A stretch of DNA of 64,000 nt from Balamuthia mandrillaris. Its lineage: Eukaryota > Discosea > Longamoebia > Balamuthiidae. This document shows, piece by piece, positions 54,906 to 64,000 of the stretch (the stretch's first letter is position 1; the number at the start of each line of letters is the position of its first letter). A program made the position numbers and the translations under genes. The stretch covers positions 62,001 to 126,000 of the forward strand of contig JAVKOQ010000021.1 in assembly GCA_031835245.1 (NCBI GenBank), given 5' to 3'. A model generated the notes under the pieces. The model was not told where the DNA came from. It worked only from the letters and a program-made list of their open reading frames with translations, and did not search any database.

Positions 54906-55739
54906 ATGCAACAAACCCAAATAACTGCCTTTATCTCTCGCTCTCCCACCAAAAGAAGGAAAGAGCAAGAGGAGAGCGATGAAGCACAAGCCTCGGAGCA
55001 GAAGAGGCCCAAGAACAAGGAGGAGGCGGTGAAGCGCAGTTCCACCAAGAGCCGTCGCAAAGGCAAAGAAATAGTTTCAGAGGAAGTGGAAGAAGAAACC
55101 GAAAACGAACCGTCACAGACTTCCTCCTCTTCCACCACCGCCAATGCCATAAAACCAACCTTTCAACGCAAAGAAATAAGCGAGGGCTGCTTTGTTAGCT
55201 TCTGCCCTAACTACCTCAACCCCTCCGAGGCCTCGGAGCTCTTTCAAGAGCTCCTCCAGCTGCCCAACTTCATCCAGGGGCAGTTCAAGATGTTTGGCAA
55301 ACCCGTCAAGACGCCCCGCATGCAGTCCTGGATGTCCGACCCCGAGCTGACCGCCAGCCTCTACCAGCGGCAACCCGCCCTGCCATGGTCCCCCCGGCTG
55401 GCCAAGCTGAGGGATGAAATGGGGGCGCTCTGCGGAGGGTGTCACTTTGACTACGTGCTCATCAACCTGTACCGAGACGGAAGGGACTACATCGGCTTTC
55501 ATGCGGACAAGGAGGCCATCCCGGAGGGGAAGAACAAGATAGCCTCGCTGTCCCTGGGAGAGCCACGGCGGTTCCTGATGCGGCGGTACAAGGAGAAGAA
55601 GGCCTCCCTGGAGTACCTGTTGACCCCAGGCAGCGTTATTTTGATGGAGGGCGAGACGCAGCGCCACTGGAAGCACAGCGTGCCGAAAGAGCCCAAGCGC
55701 ACGCGGCCTCGCATTAACCTCACCTTTCGCATCGCGTAG
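54906..55739 (+). CDS. AlkB homologue, ALKBH2/3-like DNA/RNA dioxygenase
   Basis: Fe(II)/2-oxoglutarate oxygenase that reverses alkyl damage (1-methyladenine, 3-methylcytosine) in nucleic acid. A single exon of 277 residues. The catalytic domain starts near residue 85: FCPNYLNPSEASELFQ, PRMQSWMSD, VLINLYRDGRDYIGFHADKEA with the iron HxD, SLSLGEPRRFLMR, WKHSVPK with the distal His, and RPRINLTFR with the Arg pair that binds 2-oxoglutarate. This matches ALKBH2/3 rather than ALKBH1 or ALKBH5-8. The N-terminus MQQTQITAFI resembles a PCNA-interacting (PIP) box, QxxIxxF followed by a hydrophobic residue and then a basic patch (SPTKRRK). The 75-residue leader is otherwise charged and probably unstructured. 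Confidence 0.92.
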   Translation: MQQTQITAFISRSPTKRRKEQEESDEAQASEQKRPKNKEEAVKRSSTKSRRKGKEIVSEEVEEETENEPSQTSSSSTTANAIKPTFQRKEISEGCFVSFCPNYLNPSEASELFQELLQLPNFIQGQFKMFGKPVKTPRMQSWMSDPELTASLYQRQPALPWSPRLAKLRDEMGALCGGCHFDYVLINLYRDGRDYIGFHADKEAIPEGKNKIASLSLGEPRRFLMRRYKEKKASLEYLLTPGSVILMEGETQRHWKHSVPKEPKRTRPRINLTFRIA

Positions 55740-56675
55740 GGACAGAGCGAATGTACAGCAATAAAATGGGTCTGCCCTAACCAAGTACAGCAGAGCTCAG
55801 AGCTGTGATCTCTATCTGAAAGTTTCAAACCACCAATCAAAAATCAAAACATAGGCTGAACTTACCATAAAAAGGCTATGCTATATTTGTCTCAAGCAGA
55901 GATCTTCCACGTCGACAAAAATGTATTGCTCCTCTTTGTCGGAAAGAAAAAAAAAACGTACGAACAAGCAAGAGCGAAAAGAAAAGGCCCTCTTTGTGGT
56001 TGCTATTTTTTGTTTCTTTCTTGTTCTTATTGTCTTTCCGTAGCACCAAAAGCGCTCATTGCGAGGGGAAGGGTGGGTGTGTGAAGGGGCAGGAGCGTTG
56101 ATGGACAGTTAAGCCTTTAAGGTTTTACATATCCGGTTTTCGCTTTTAATTTGCTTTGGGCCTCTCTGCGTTTCGCCACCATGACAACACGCGCGTAAGC
56201 TTCCTTCCCCTTTGGTCTCTTTTTTATAAGCTTCGTTCATCTTTTTTTTTTTGGCCACAACGCCGCAGGGAGGGTCTGCCGTATCGTCATGGTCTGAGTG
56301 CACTATGTCGACAAAATTTCCAAAAAGCGAATGCTTGGTGTCCGTTGGTGGAACAGAGCAACTCCGCACAAAGCAAAAAAAAAAAAGGGTTTTTGTTTTT
56401 CGGCCCATTTGATTGGTGGAACGGATGGGATTAACCAACCGCAGCAAAGCTCAGGTTCGCTTGTCAGCTTTTTTTTTTTTTTGGTGCAGAGCAGATCATT
56501 TCACGTCTATAAAAGGGATCCTTGTTTTTTTTTTTTCTTTGGGGCTCTTCGGCAAAGATAACTAAATTCGTGTCTGTGCAGGCACTACGGTTTGGTTGGT
56601 TTTCATTTTTTTTTTTCAGAGGGGCTTTTTGCGAGCAAGTGCTTCACCTTGTACACACAAAACACGCGCCTACCA
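55740..56675. other. Intergenic region with a dispersed repeat copy
   Basis: No gene is supported. It holds the repeat copy at 55816-55932, a GTCGAC at 56307-56312 and many short A or T runs; probably includes the promoter of the exon-array gene starting at 56676. Confidence 0.5.
55816..55932 (-). repeat. Dispersed repeat, copy 2 (inverted relative to 35172-35303)
   Basis: The minus strand matches 35172-35303 in ordered blocks, ending with GGAGCAAT on one side and TTTGAAACTTTCAG on the other. It lies 77 bp after the AlkB stop. It is 15 bp shorter than copy 1, mainly through loss around the AAAGACAACAG segment. Confidence 0.88.
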
Positions 56676-59600
56676 ATGAACGCGTCGTCGTTTTTGTTGT
56701 CCTTGCTGTTTTCGCTAGTGGTCGGCGGCTGTTTGGCAGCGACGCCGGCGTGCAGGTTCACTCCCGAGGCGGATGACTTTGTGATATATCACCAAGAAAG
56801 TGATTCGGAGACCCTTCGCTTGACCCACAACGGCACGCTCTATGCCTGTGGAGCGCGTGACCTGTGCGAGCTCTTCGAGGACCCTGTCATCTGGTTGTTG
56901 GAGGGCACCGCCGGAGTGTATCGCCCCCACAACGGTTCGCTGTTGGTGCCGGCTTCGTTTGATAACCTCAACAACGACTTTGATGGGCTGACTCACGTGG
57001 CTCCCGCTGAAGGACCTGGTGCTTCACCTCCTCCCCCTTCCTTTGTTGTTGTTTTCCGCCACGCTTACCAACTCGAAACAAAAGGAGCACGCTTGGTGTT
57101 TTGGGGCAGCAGAGCAGCGTTCAGAGCGGGTGTGGTGAGCGGCGAGCAATGGAACGCTGACAATGTGGGAGAGGGCTCCGCGGCCTTCGGCTTGGACACC
57201 ACTGCCTTTGGCAGCGGGTCTCTCGCCTATGGCGTTTGTAAGTCCATTGCTTCTCTCTTATTATGTTGATGATTAACCCTTCTTTCTTTATTGTTGCTCG
57301 ATGCAAGCCTCGGAGTCAAATATAACCTCTTATGGAGGCGGATCCCTGGCTGGCGGTTTCGGTTTGTCATTCTCTTTCTCGCTCGCTCTCTTGCTTTCAA
57401 CTTTCAAGTTAACCTCTCTGCTGCCAATTGTGAAAACAGTGCTAACAGGGGCTAGCATCTCCGCCTCAGGGGCGGGTTCTTTCGCTCATGGTCAAGGTTG
57501 TTTTTTTTTCTTTGCTTTTTTCTGCCTTTAGCTGAATCCCTTTTTTTATTTTGCTTCCTCGTTCCTTATTCTTTGTCTTGTTCTGCTGTGACTGTTTACA
57601 TAGGCGACTCCTTGGGCAGCGTTGAAGCCGTGGGTGTCGGCTCAACAGCTGTTGGCCATGGTATTCCTCTCTTCATTTTCTTGTTTGTTTTAGTTCTGTT
57701 CTAATGCTGAAGCTTGTGTCTTACCTGCAGTCTCTGGAGGAGATATACACGCTATTGCCCCTGGGTCACTTGTTGGTGGATCTGGTAAGTTCGCGCCTCC
57801 TCTTCTCCCACTCCATTGCTTCTATAACCAAACCTCCCTTGAATTGTTACCATTTTGAACTAACAATACAAAAACAACAATAAACAGCCAGCGGCAGTTC
57901 CCGCGTATCAACCACTGGCCCAGGTTCCATTGCCTATGGCGAAGGTTTGTGTTCTCCCTCCAACTTATCTGCTTTTTTTGTGCCAACCGTTGGTGTGGTT
58001 CTTTAGCACACACCGGGGGATCAATCAGCGCTAAGAGTCCTGGCGCAGTTGCATTTGGACAAGGTACCTTATTCCAACCGTACAACGCTCTATAAAAGCC
58101 ATTTGCACGCGTTGTATTAATTTTCTGCTGTTTCATAGCCTCCAACTCAAACATTACAGCGGAGGGTTCTGGTGCTTTCGCAATCGGAGCAGGTTTCAAT
58201 CTCTCTCTCCTCCTTTGACATGTTTATCTTTTCTTGTTTATCTCTCTCTCTCTCTCTCTCTCTCTCCCGCTCTCCCTCTTCCTCATTTAACTTTCGACTG
58301 ATGATGACACATGCAGCAATTGAGGGAGAGATCAGGGCGGTAGCATCGGGTGCAATGGCAGGAGGTTATGGTAAGCAGCCTTGTCCCTTCTTTCTCTTCG
58401 GAACATCGAATGCATAGTCTTTACAATCTTTGTTCCTGCTTCTCTTCCACTTTGGTAGCTCAAGGTAATACAAGCGAGATCATGGCTAGTGGTTCTGGTG
58501 CCATTGCGTTTGGTTATGGTGCTTACTCCTCTTATTCCTTCTTCTCCTTCGCCTCTTCCACCTTGTACTTTGGCTGATGATGACATTCAGCGAATGAGGG
58601 AGCTATCAGTGCACTTTCAGCGGGTACACTGGCCGGAGGTTATGGTAAGCAGCTCTGCCCTTCCTCTTCTTTCTCTTCGGAGCATCACATGCACGGTTTT
58701 ACAATCTTTGTTCCTGCTTCTCTTCCACTTTTGCAGCTCAAGGTGACAGCGAGATCACGACTAGTAGTTCTGGTTCCATTGCTTTTGGTTATGGTGTTTA
58801 GCCCTCTCCCTGTTCAACTTATCTTATTTACTCCTCTACCTCCTCCCTGTCCTCCTTGTGCTTTGACTGATGATGCGCATTCAGCGAATGATGGAGATAT
58901 CATGGCGGTTGCACCAGGTGCACTGGTGGGAGGATTAGGTAAGCAGCCTTGTCCCTTCTTCCTCTTCGGAACATCACATGCACGGTCCTTTACACTCTTT
59001 CTTCCTGCTTCTCTTCCACTTTTACAGCTGAAGCTGGCAGCACGATCTTTGGTGCTGGTGCAGGAGCTATTGCATTTGGTTATGGTGCTTACTCAACTTC
59101 CTCCCCTCGTTTTTCTACTCCTCTTGTTCCGCCTTCCCTTCTTCCTCTTGCAACTTTTGGCTGATGATGACACATGCAGCAAATAATGGAGATATCATGG
59201 CGGTTGCATCAGGTGCACTGGTAGGAGGTTATGGTAAGCAGCCTTGTCCCTTCTTCCTCTTCGGAACATCACATGCACGGTCTTTTACACTCTTTCTTCC
59301 TGCTTCTCTTCCACTTTGGCAGCTCAAAGTGACGGCGAGATCATGGCTTCTAATTCCGGTGCCATTGCGTTTGGTTATGGTGCTTGCCCCTCTTCCTCCT
59401 CTCTTTTTTTTTTGCTGCTCCTCTTGGAATATTAAATGCACACCCCTCTTCAATCTTTGTTCCCACTCTTGCAGCTGAAGGTAACACAGGCCAAATCACG
59501 GCTGCTGGCGCAGGTTCCAGTGTGTTTGGTTATGGTGCTTACTCCTCTTCCTCCCCTCTTTTTTCTGCCTTCTTATTCCTTCTGCTGCATCTCCTTTTGA

Positions 59601-62600
59601 CTGATGATGTCACATGCAGCGTATGAGGGAGCTATCAGGGCGGTTTCATCAGGTGCACTGGCAGGAGGTTATGGTAAGCAGCCTTGTCCCTTCTCCCTCT
59701 TCGGAACATCACATGCACAGTCTTTTACACTCTGTGTTCCTGCTTCTCTTCCACTTTTGCAGCTCAAGGTGACAGCGAGATCTCGGCTAGTGGTTCTGGC
59801 GCCAGTGCATTTGGTTATGGTGCTTACTCCTCTCCCTCCTCTCCTTTTTGTTGTGCTCCTCTTGGAATCATAAACTCACCCTCCTTTTCAATCTTTGTTC
59901 CCACCCACTCTTGCAGCTCAAGGTAGTACTGGCGAGATCCTGGCTTCTGGTACAGGTGCCAGTGCGTTTGGTTATGGTGCTTACTCCTCTCTTATTTCTG
60001 CTCCTTTTGTTCCTTCTGCTCCTCTCCCTCTGCTTCCGTCACATTTTGGCTGATGATGACACATGCAGCAAGTGATGGAGCTATCAGGGCGGTTTCATCG
60101 GGTGCAATGACAGGAGGTTATGGTAAGCAGCCTTGTCCCTTCTTCCTCTTCGGAACATCACATGCACGGTCTTTTACACTCTGTGTTCCTGCTTCTCTTC
60201 CACTTTTGCAGCTCAAGGTGACAGCGAGATCACAGCTAGTGGTTCTGGCGCCATCGCGTTTGGTTATGGTGCTTGCTCCTCCCCACTTCAACTTTGCTTA
60301 TCTGCTTCTCTTTCTCCTCCCTCTCCTCCTCTGTCACATTTTGGCTGATGAAGACATATGCAGCAAATGATGGAGATATCACGGCAGTTTCATCGGGTGC
60401 ACTGGCAGGAGGTTATGGTAAGCAGCCTTGCCCCTTCTTCCTCTTTGGAACATCACATGCACAGTCTTTTACACTCTGTGTTCCTGCTTCTCTTCCACTT
60501 TTGCAGCTCAAGGTGACAGCGAGATCTCGGCTAGTGGTTCTGGCGCCAGTGCATTTGGTTATGGTGCTTACTCCTCTCCCTCCTCTCCTTTTTGTTGTGC
60601 TCCTCTTGGAATCATAAACTCACCCTCCTTTTCAATCTTTGTTCCCACCCACTCTTGCAGCTCAAGGTAGTACTGGCGAGATCCTGGCTTCTGGTACAGG
60701 TGCCAGTGCGTTTGGTTATGGTGCTTACTCCTCTCTTATTTCTGCTCCTTTTGTTCCTTCCTGCTCCTCCTCCTCTTCTTCCGTCACCTTTTGGCTGATG
60801 AAGACATGCAGCGAATGAGGGAGCTATCAGGGCGGTTTCATCGGGTGCACTGGCAGGAGGTTATGGTAAGCAGCCTTGTCCCTTCTTTCTCTTCGGAACA
60901 TCGCATGCACGGTCTTTTACAATCTTTCTTCCTGCTTCTCTTCCACTTTTGCAGCTCAAGGTGACAGCGAGATCTCGGCTAGTGGTTCTGGCGCCAGTGC
61001 GTTTGGTTTTGGTGCTTACTCCTCTTCCTCTCCTCTCTTTTTGTTGTGCTTCTCCTCTTGGAATCATAAACTCACCCTCCTTTTCAATCTTTGTTCCCAC
61101 TCTTGCAGCTCAAGGTAGTACTGGCGAGATCCTGGCTGCTGGTACAGGTGCCAGTGCGTTTGGTTTTGGTGCTTACTCCCCTTCCTCCTCTCCTTTTTTA
61201 TGCTCCTCTCCTACCCTTCTTCCTCCGTCACCTTTTGGCTGATGACACATGCAGCGAATGATGGACCTATCAGGGCGGTTTCATCGGGTGCACTGGCAGG
61301 AGGTTATGGTAAGCAGCCTTGTCCCTTCTTCCTCTTTGGAGCATCACATGCACGGTCTTTTACACTCTTTCTTCCTGCTTCTCTTCCACTTTGGCAGCTC
61401 TAGGTAATACAAGCGAGATCATAGCTTCTGGTGCAGGTGCCAGTGCGTTTGGTTTTGGTGCTTACTCCTCTTCCTCCTCTCCTCTTCACTTCAACTTATT
61501 TTGTTTACTCCTCTACCTCCTTCCTCTCTTCCTCCTTCACCTTTTGACTGATGATGACACATGCAGCGAATGAGGGCGAGATCAGGGCGGTTTCATCGGG
61601 TGCACTAGCAGGAGGTTTAGGTAAGCAGCCTTGTCCCTTCTTCCTCTTCGGAACATCACATGCACGGTCCTTTACACTCTTTGTTTCTGCTTCTCTCCCA
61701 CTTTGGCAGCTCAAGGTGACAGCGAGATCATGGCTAGTGGTTCTGGCGCCAGTGCGTTTGGTTTTGGTGCTTACTCCTCTTCCTCTCCTCTCTTTTTGCT
61801 GTGCTTCTCCTCTTGGAATCATAAACTCACCTCCTTTTCAATCTTTGTTCCCACTCTTGCAGCTCAAGGTAGTACTGGCGAGATCCTGGCTGCTGGTACA
61901 GGTGCCAGTGCGTTTGGTTTTGGTGCTTACTCCGCTTCCTCTTCCCTCTTTTTTATGCTCCTCTTCCTCCTCCCTCTCTTTCTCATTCACCTTTTGGCTG
62001 ATGATGACACATGCAGCGAATGACGGCGAGATCATGGCGGTTTCATCAGGTGCACTGGCAGGAGGTTATGGTAAGCAGCCTTGTCCCTTCTTCCTCTTTG
62101 GAGCATCACATGCACGGTCTCTTACAATCTTTGTTCTTGATACTCTTCCACTTTGGCAGCCCAAGGTAATACTGGCGAGATCCTTGCTGCTGGTACAGGT
62201 GCCAGTGCGTTTGGCTATGGTGCTTACTCCTCTTCCCCTTCTCCTTTTCTGCTCCTCTTCCTCTTCCCCCTCTTTCTCCCTCACCTTTTGGCTGATGACA
62301 CATGCAGCAAATGATGGAGCTATCACGGCAGTTGCAACAGGTACACTGGCCGGAGGTTATGGTAAGCAGCCCAGTCATTCCCTTTATCCTTTCGATCATC
62401 GAATGCACGGTCTTTTACACTCTGTGTTCCTGCTTCTCTTCCACTCTTGCAGCCCAAGGTAATACAAGCGAGATCATGGCTTCTGGTGCAGGTGCCAGTG
62501 CATTTGGTTTTGGTGCTTACTCCATTTCCTCCTCTCCTCTTCCTCCTCCCCCTCTTTCTCCCTCACCCTTTTGGCTGATGATGACACATGCAGCGAATGA

Positions 62601-64000
62601 GGGCGATATCAGGGCGGTTTCATCAGGTGCACTGGCAGGAGGTTATGGTAAGCAGCCTTGTTCCTTCTCCCTCTTTGGAACATCACATGCACGGTCTTTT
62701 ACAATCTTTGTTCCTGCTTCTCTTCCACTTTTGCAGCCCAAGGTGACAGCGAGATCATAGCTGCTGGTGCAGGTGCCAGTGCGTTTGGTTTTGGTGCTTA
62801 CTCCTCTTCACTTCAACTTTTTTTGTTTGCTCCTCTTCCTCGCCCCCTCTTCCTCCACCACCTTTTGGCTGATGATGACACATGCAGCGAATGATGGCGA
62901 GATCAGTGCGGTAGCATCGGGTGCAACGGCAGGAGGTCATGGTAAGCAGCCTTGTCCCATCTTCCTCTTCGGAACATCACATGCACGCGGTCTTTTACAC
63001 TCTTTCTTCCTGCTTCTCTTCCACTTTTGCAGCCCAAGGTAATACAAGCGAGATCATAGCTTCTGGTGCAGGTGCCAGTGCATTTGGTTTTGGTGCTTAC
63101 TCCTCTTCACTTCAACTTATTTTGTTTACTCCTCTACCTCCCTCTCTTCCTCCTTCACATTTTGGCTGATGATAACACATGCAGCGAATGAGGGTGAGAT
63201 CAGGGCGGTTTCACCGGGTGCACTGGCAGGAGGTTATGGTAAGCAGCCTTGTCCCTTCTTCCTCTTTGGAACATCACATGCACAGTCTTTTACAATCTTT
63301 CTTCCTGCTTCTCTTCCACTTTGGCAGCTCAAGGTGATACAAGCGAGATTCTAGCTGCTGGTGCAGGTGCCAGTGCGTTTGGTTTTGGTGCTTACTCCTC
63401 TCCCTCCTCCCTCTTTTTTATGCTCCTCTTCTTCCTCGCTCTCTTCCTCCTTCACATTTTGGCTGATGATGACACATGCAGCGAATGAGGGTGAGATCAG
63501 GGCGGTTTCACCGGGTGCACTGGCAGGAGGTTATGGTAAGCAGCCTTGTCCCTTCTTCCTCTTTGGAGCATTACATGCACGGTCGTTTACAATCTTTGTT
63601 CCTGCTTCTCTTCCACTTTTGCAGCTCAAGCTGACAGCGAGATCATAGCCAGTAGTTCTGGTGCCAGTGCATTTGGTTATGGTGCTTACTCCTCTTCCTT
63701 CTCTTTTTGTTGTGCTGCTCCTCTTGGAATATTCAATGCGCCCTCCTTTTCAATCTTTGTTCCCACTCTTGCAGCTCAAGGTAACACAAGCGAGATCCTG
63801 GCTGCTGGTACAGGTGCCAGTGCGTTTGGTTATGGTGCTTACTCCTCTCTTATTTCTGCTTCTCTTGTTCCTTCCTGCTCCTCCTCCTCTTCTTCCGTCA
63901 CCTTTTGGCTGATGAAGACATGCAGCGAATGAGGGAGCTATCAGGGCGGTTTCGCCGGGTGCACTGGCAAGAGGTTATGGTAAGCATTTTTTTCCGTTTG
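56676..64000 (+). CDS. Secreted repeat protein encoded by an array of 46 or more single-repeat exons (partial, runs off the window)
   Basis: Exon 1 (56676-57237) encodes a signal peptide (SFLLSLLFSLVVGGCLA) and a roughly 165-residue non-repetitive domain. Then come 46 exons, from 57308-57361 to 63926-63979, each 54, 57 or 60 nt (20, 14 and 12 of these), all flanked by phase-1 introns. Each encodes one repeat such as ANEGAIRAVSSGALAGGYG or AQGDSEISASGSGASAFGYG. The Gly-Ala-aromatic-Gly pattern recalls YadA head/Hep_Hag beta-roll repeats, so a secreted or surface fibre is likely. From exon 9 on, two or three exon types alternate: A (54 nt, next donor GTAAGCAGCC) and B/C (57-60 nt, next donor GTGCTTACTC). 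Introns of one class are nearly identical to each other. The 3' end lies beyond 64000. Confidence 0.85.
58284..63990 (+). repeat. Higher-order tandem repeat of exon-intron units
   Basis: The DNA repeats as two-exon units of about 285-312 bp (for example A-exon starts 62308, 62594, 62888, 63185, 63482) and three-exon units of about 443-450 bp (59620, 60364, 60812, 61567 to the next A exon about 445 later). Introns are conserved along with exons: the A-to-B intron keeps GGAACATCACATGCACGGTC in most copies, and the intron before A exons keeps TTGGCTGATGATGACACATG. The earlier exons (57308-58192) are diverged single copies. Confidence 0.93.

Noticed and set aside
58284-63990. Regularly spaced repeats suggesting a CRISPR array
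   Set aside because: The units are spliced exons and introns in a eukaryotic gene, with reading frame, phase and splice signals all conserved; there are no short identical direct repeats with unique spacers.
56676-64000. Bacterial contamination or recent transfer of a trimeric autotransporter
   Set aside because: The repeats recall YadA/Hep_Hag heads, but the gene has 46 or more spliceosomal introns in the window and flanking sequence like the rest of the window. Convergent or ancient origin is more likely.

Overview
The window is nuclear DNA of a unicellular eukaryote. Genes carry many short GT-AG introns (about 60-480 nt) with CT-rich sense strands, there are no operons or Shine-Dalgarno sites, and the two tRNA genes have internal A/B boxes. 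The gene content (Frizzled/Smoothened-like receptors, F-box proteins with degenerate ankyrin-like repeats, AP-3, R-SNARE, ArfGAP, VIT proteins) points to an amoebozoan, plausibly a free-living amoeba related to Acanthamoeba or Balamuthia. That placement is an inference from gene families, not a measurement.

Layout. 0.5-15 kb: AP-3 beta subunit (+); an unknown multi-pass membrane protein (-); mitochondrial-type RsmH/METTL15 rRNA methyltransferase (+), whose stop codon overlaps that of a small membrane protein (-); a SET/MYND methyltransferase (+); a DUF1295 steroid-reductase-like membrane protein (-); an F-box/ankyrin-like protein (+); an unknown type II membrane protein (+); and PHO88/SND3 (+). 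15.7-24.7 kb: tRNA-Lys(CUU); a LACTB2-like metallo-beta-lactamase (-); a truncated copy of a gene found whole at 54 kb; a zinc-binding gene split in two by a 2.6 kb element with perfect 15 bp terminal inverted repeats and a zinc-finger gene inside; tRNA-Glu(CUC); and the RCE1 CAAX protease. 25-37.7 kb: a decayed phosphatidylserine decarboxylase, a GATA-type zinc-finger protein, a large ArfGAP protein, a VIT-domain protein that lacks the usual VWA domain, and a lysine/glutamate-rich two-TM protein.

38-46.5 kb: three tandem Frizzled/Smoothened-like receptor genes with identical six-exon structure. Exons 2 and 4 are the same length in all three, and the membrane-core DNA is much more alike than the ectodomains or tails. 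46.7-55.7 kb: a tiny membrane protein; a 1,126-residue protein with an ANKRD40-like domain (-); a VAMP7-type R-SNARE (+); and two 2-oxoglutarate/Fe(II) oxygenases back to back, a phytanoyl-CoA dioxygenase-like gene (-) and an AlkB homologue with a PIP-box-like N-terminus (+).

56.7-64 kb, running off the window: a secreted-protein gene of at least 47 exons. Each of 46 consecutive exons is 54, 57 or 60 nt, is flanked by phase-1 introns, and encodes one 18-20 residue Gly/Ala repeat resembling YadA/Hep_Hag beta-roll units. Exons and introns are copied together in units of about 295 bp (two exons) and 445 bp (three exons). This modular exon array is the most striking system in the window.

Recurrent themes. 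Pyrimidine microsatellites sit inside introns and always put the CT-rich strand on the sense side. GTCGAC palindromes and a CCAAT-like motif recur between genes. Several convergent genes end within a few bases of each other.
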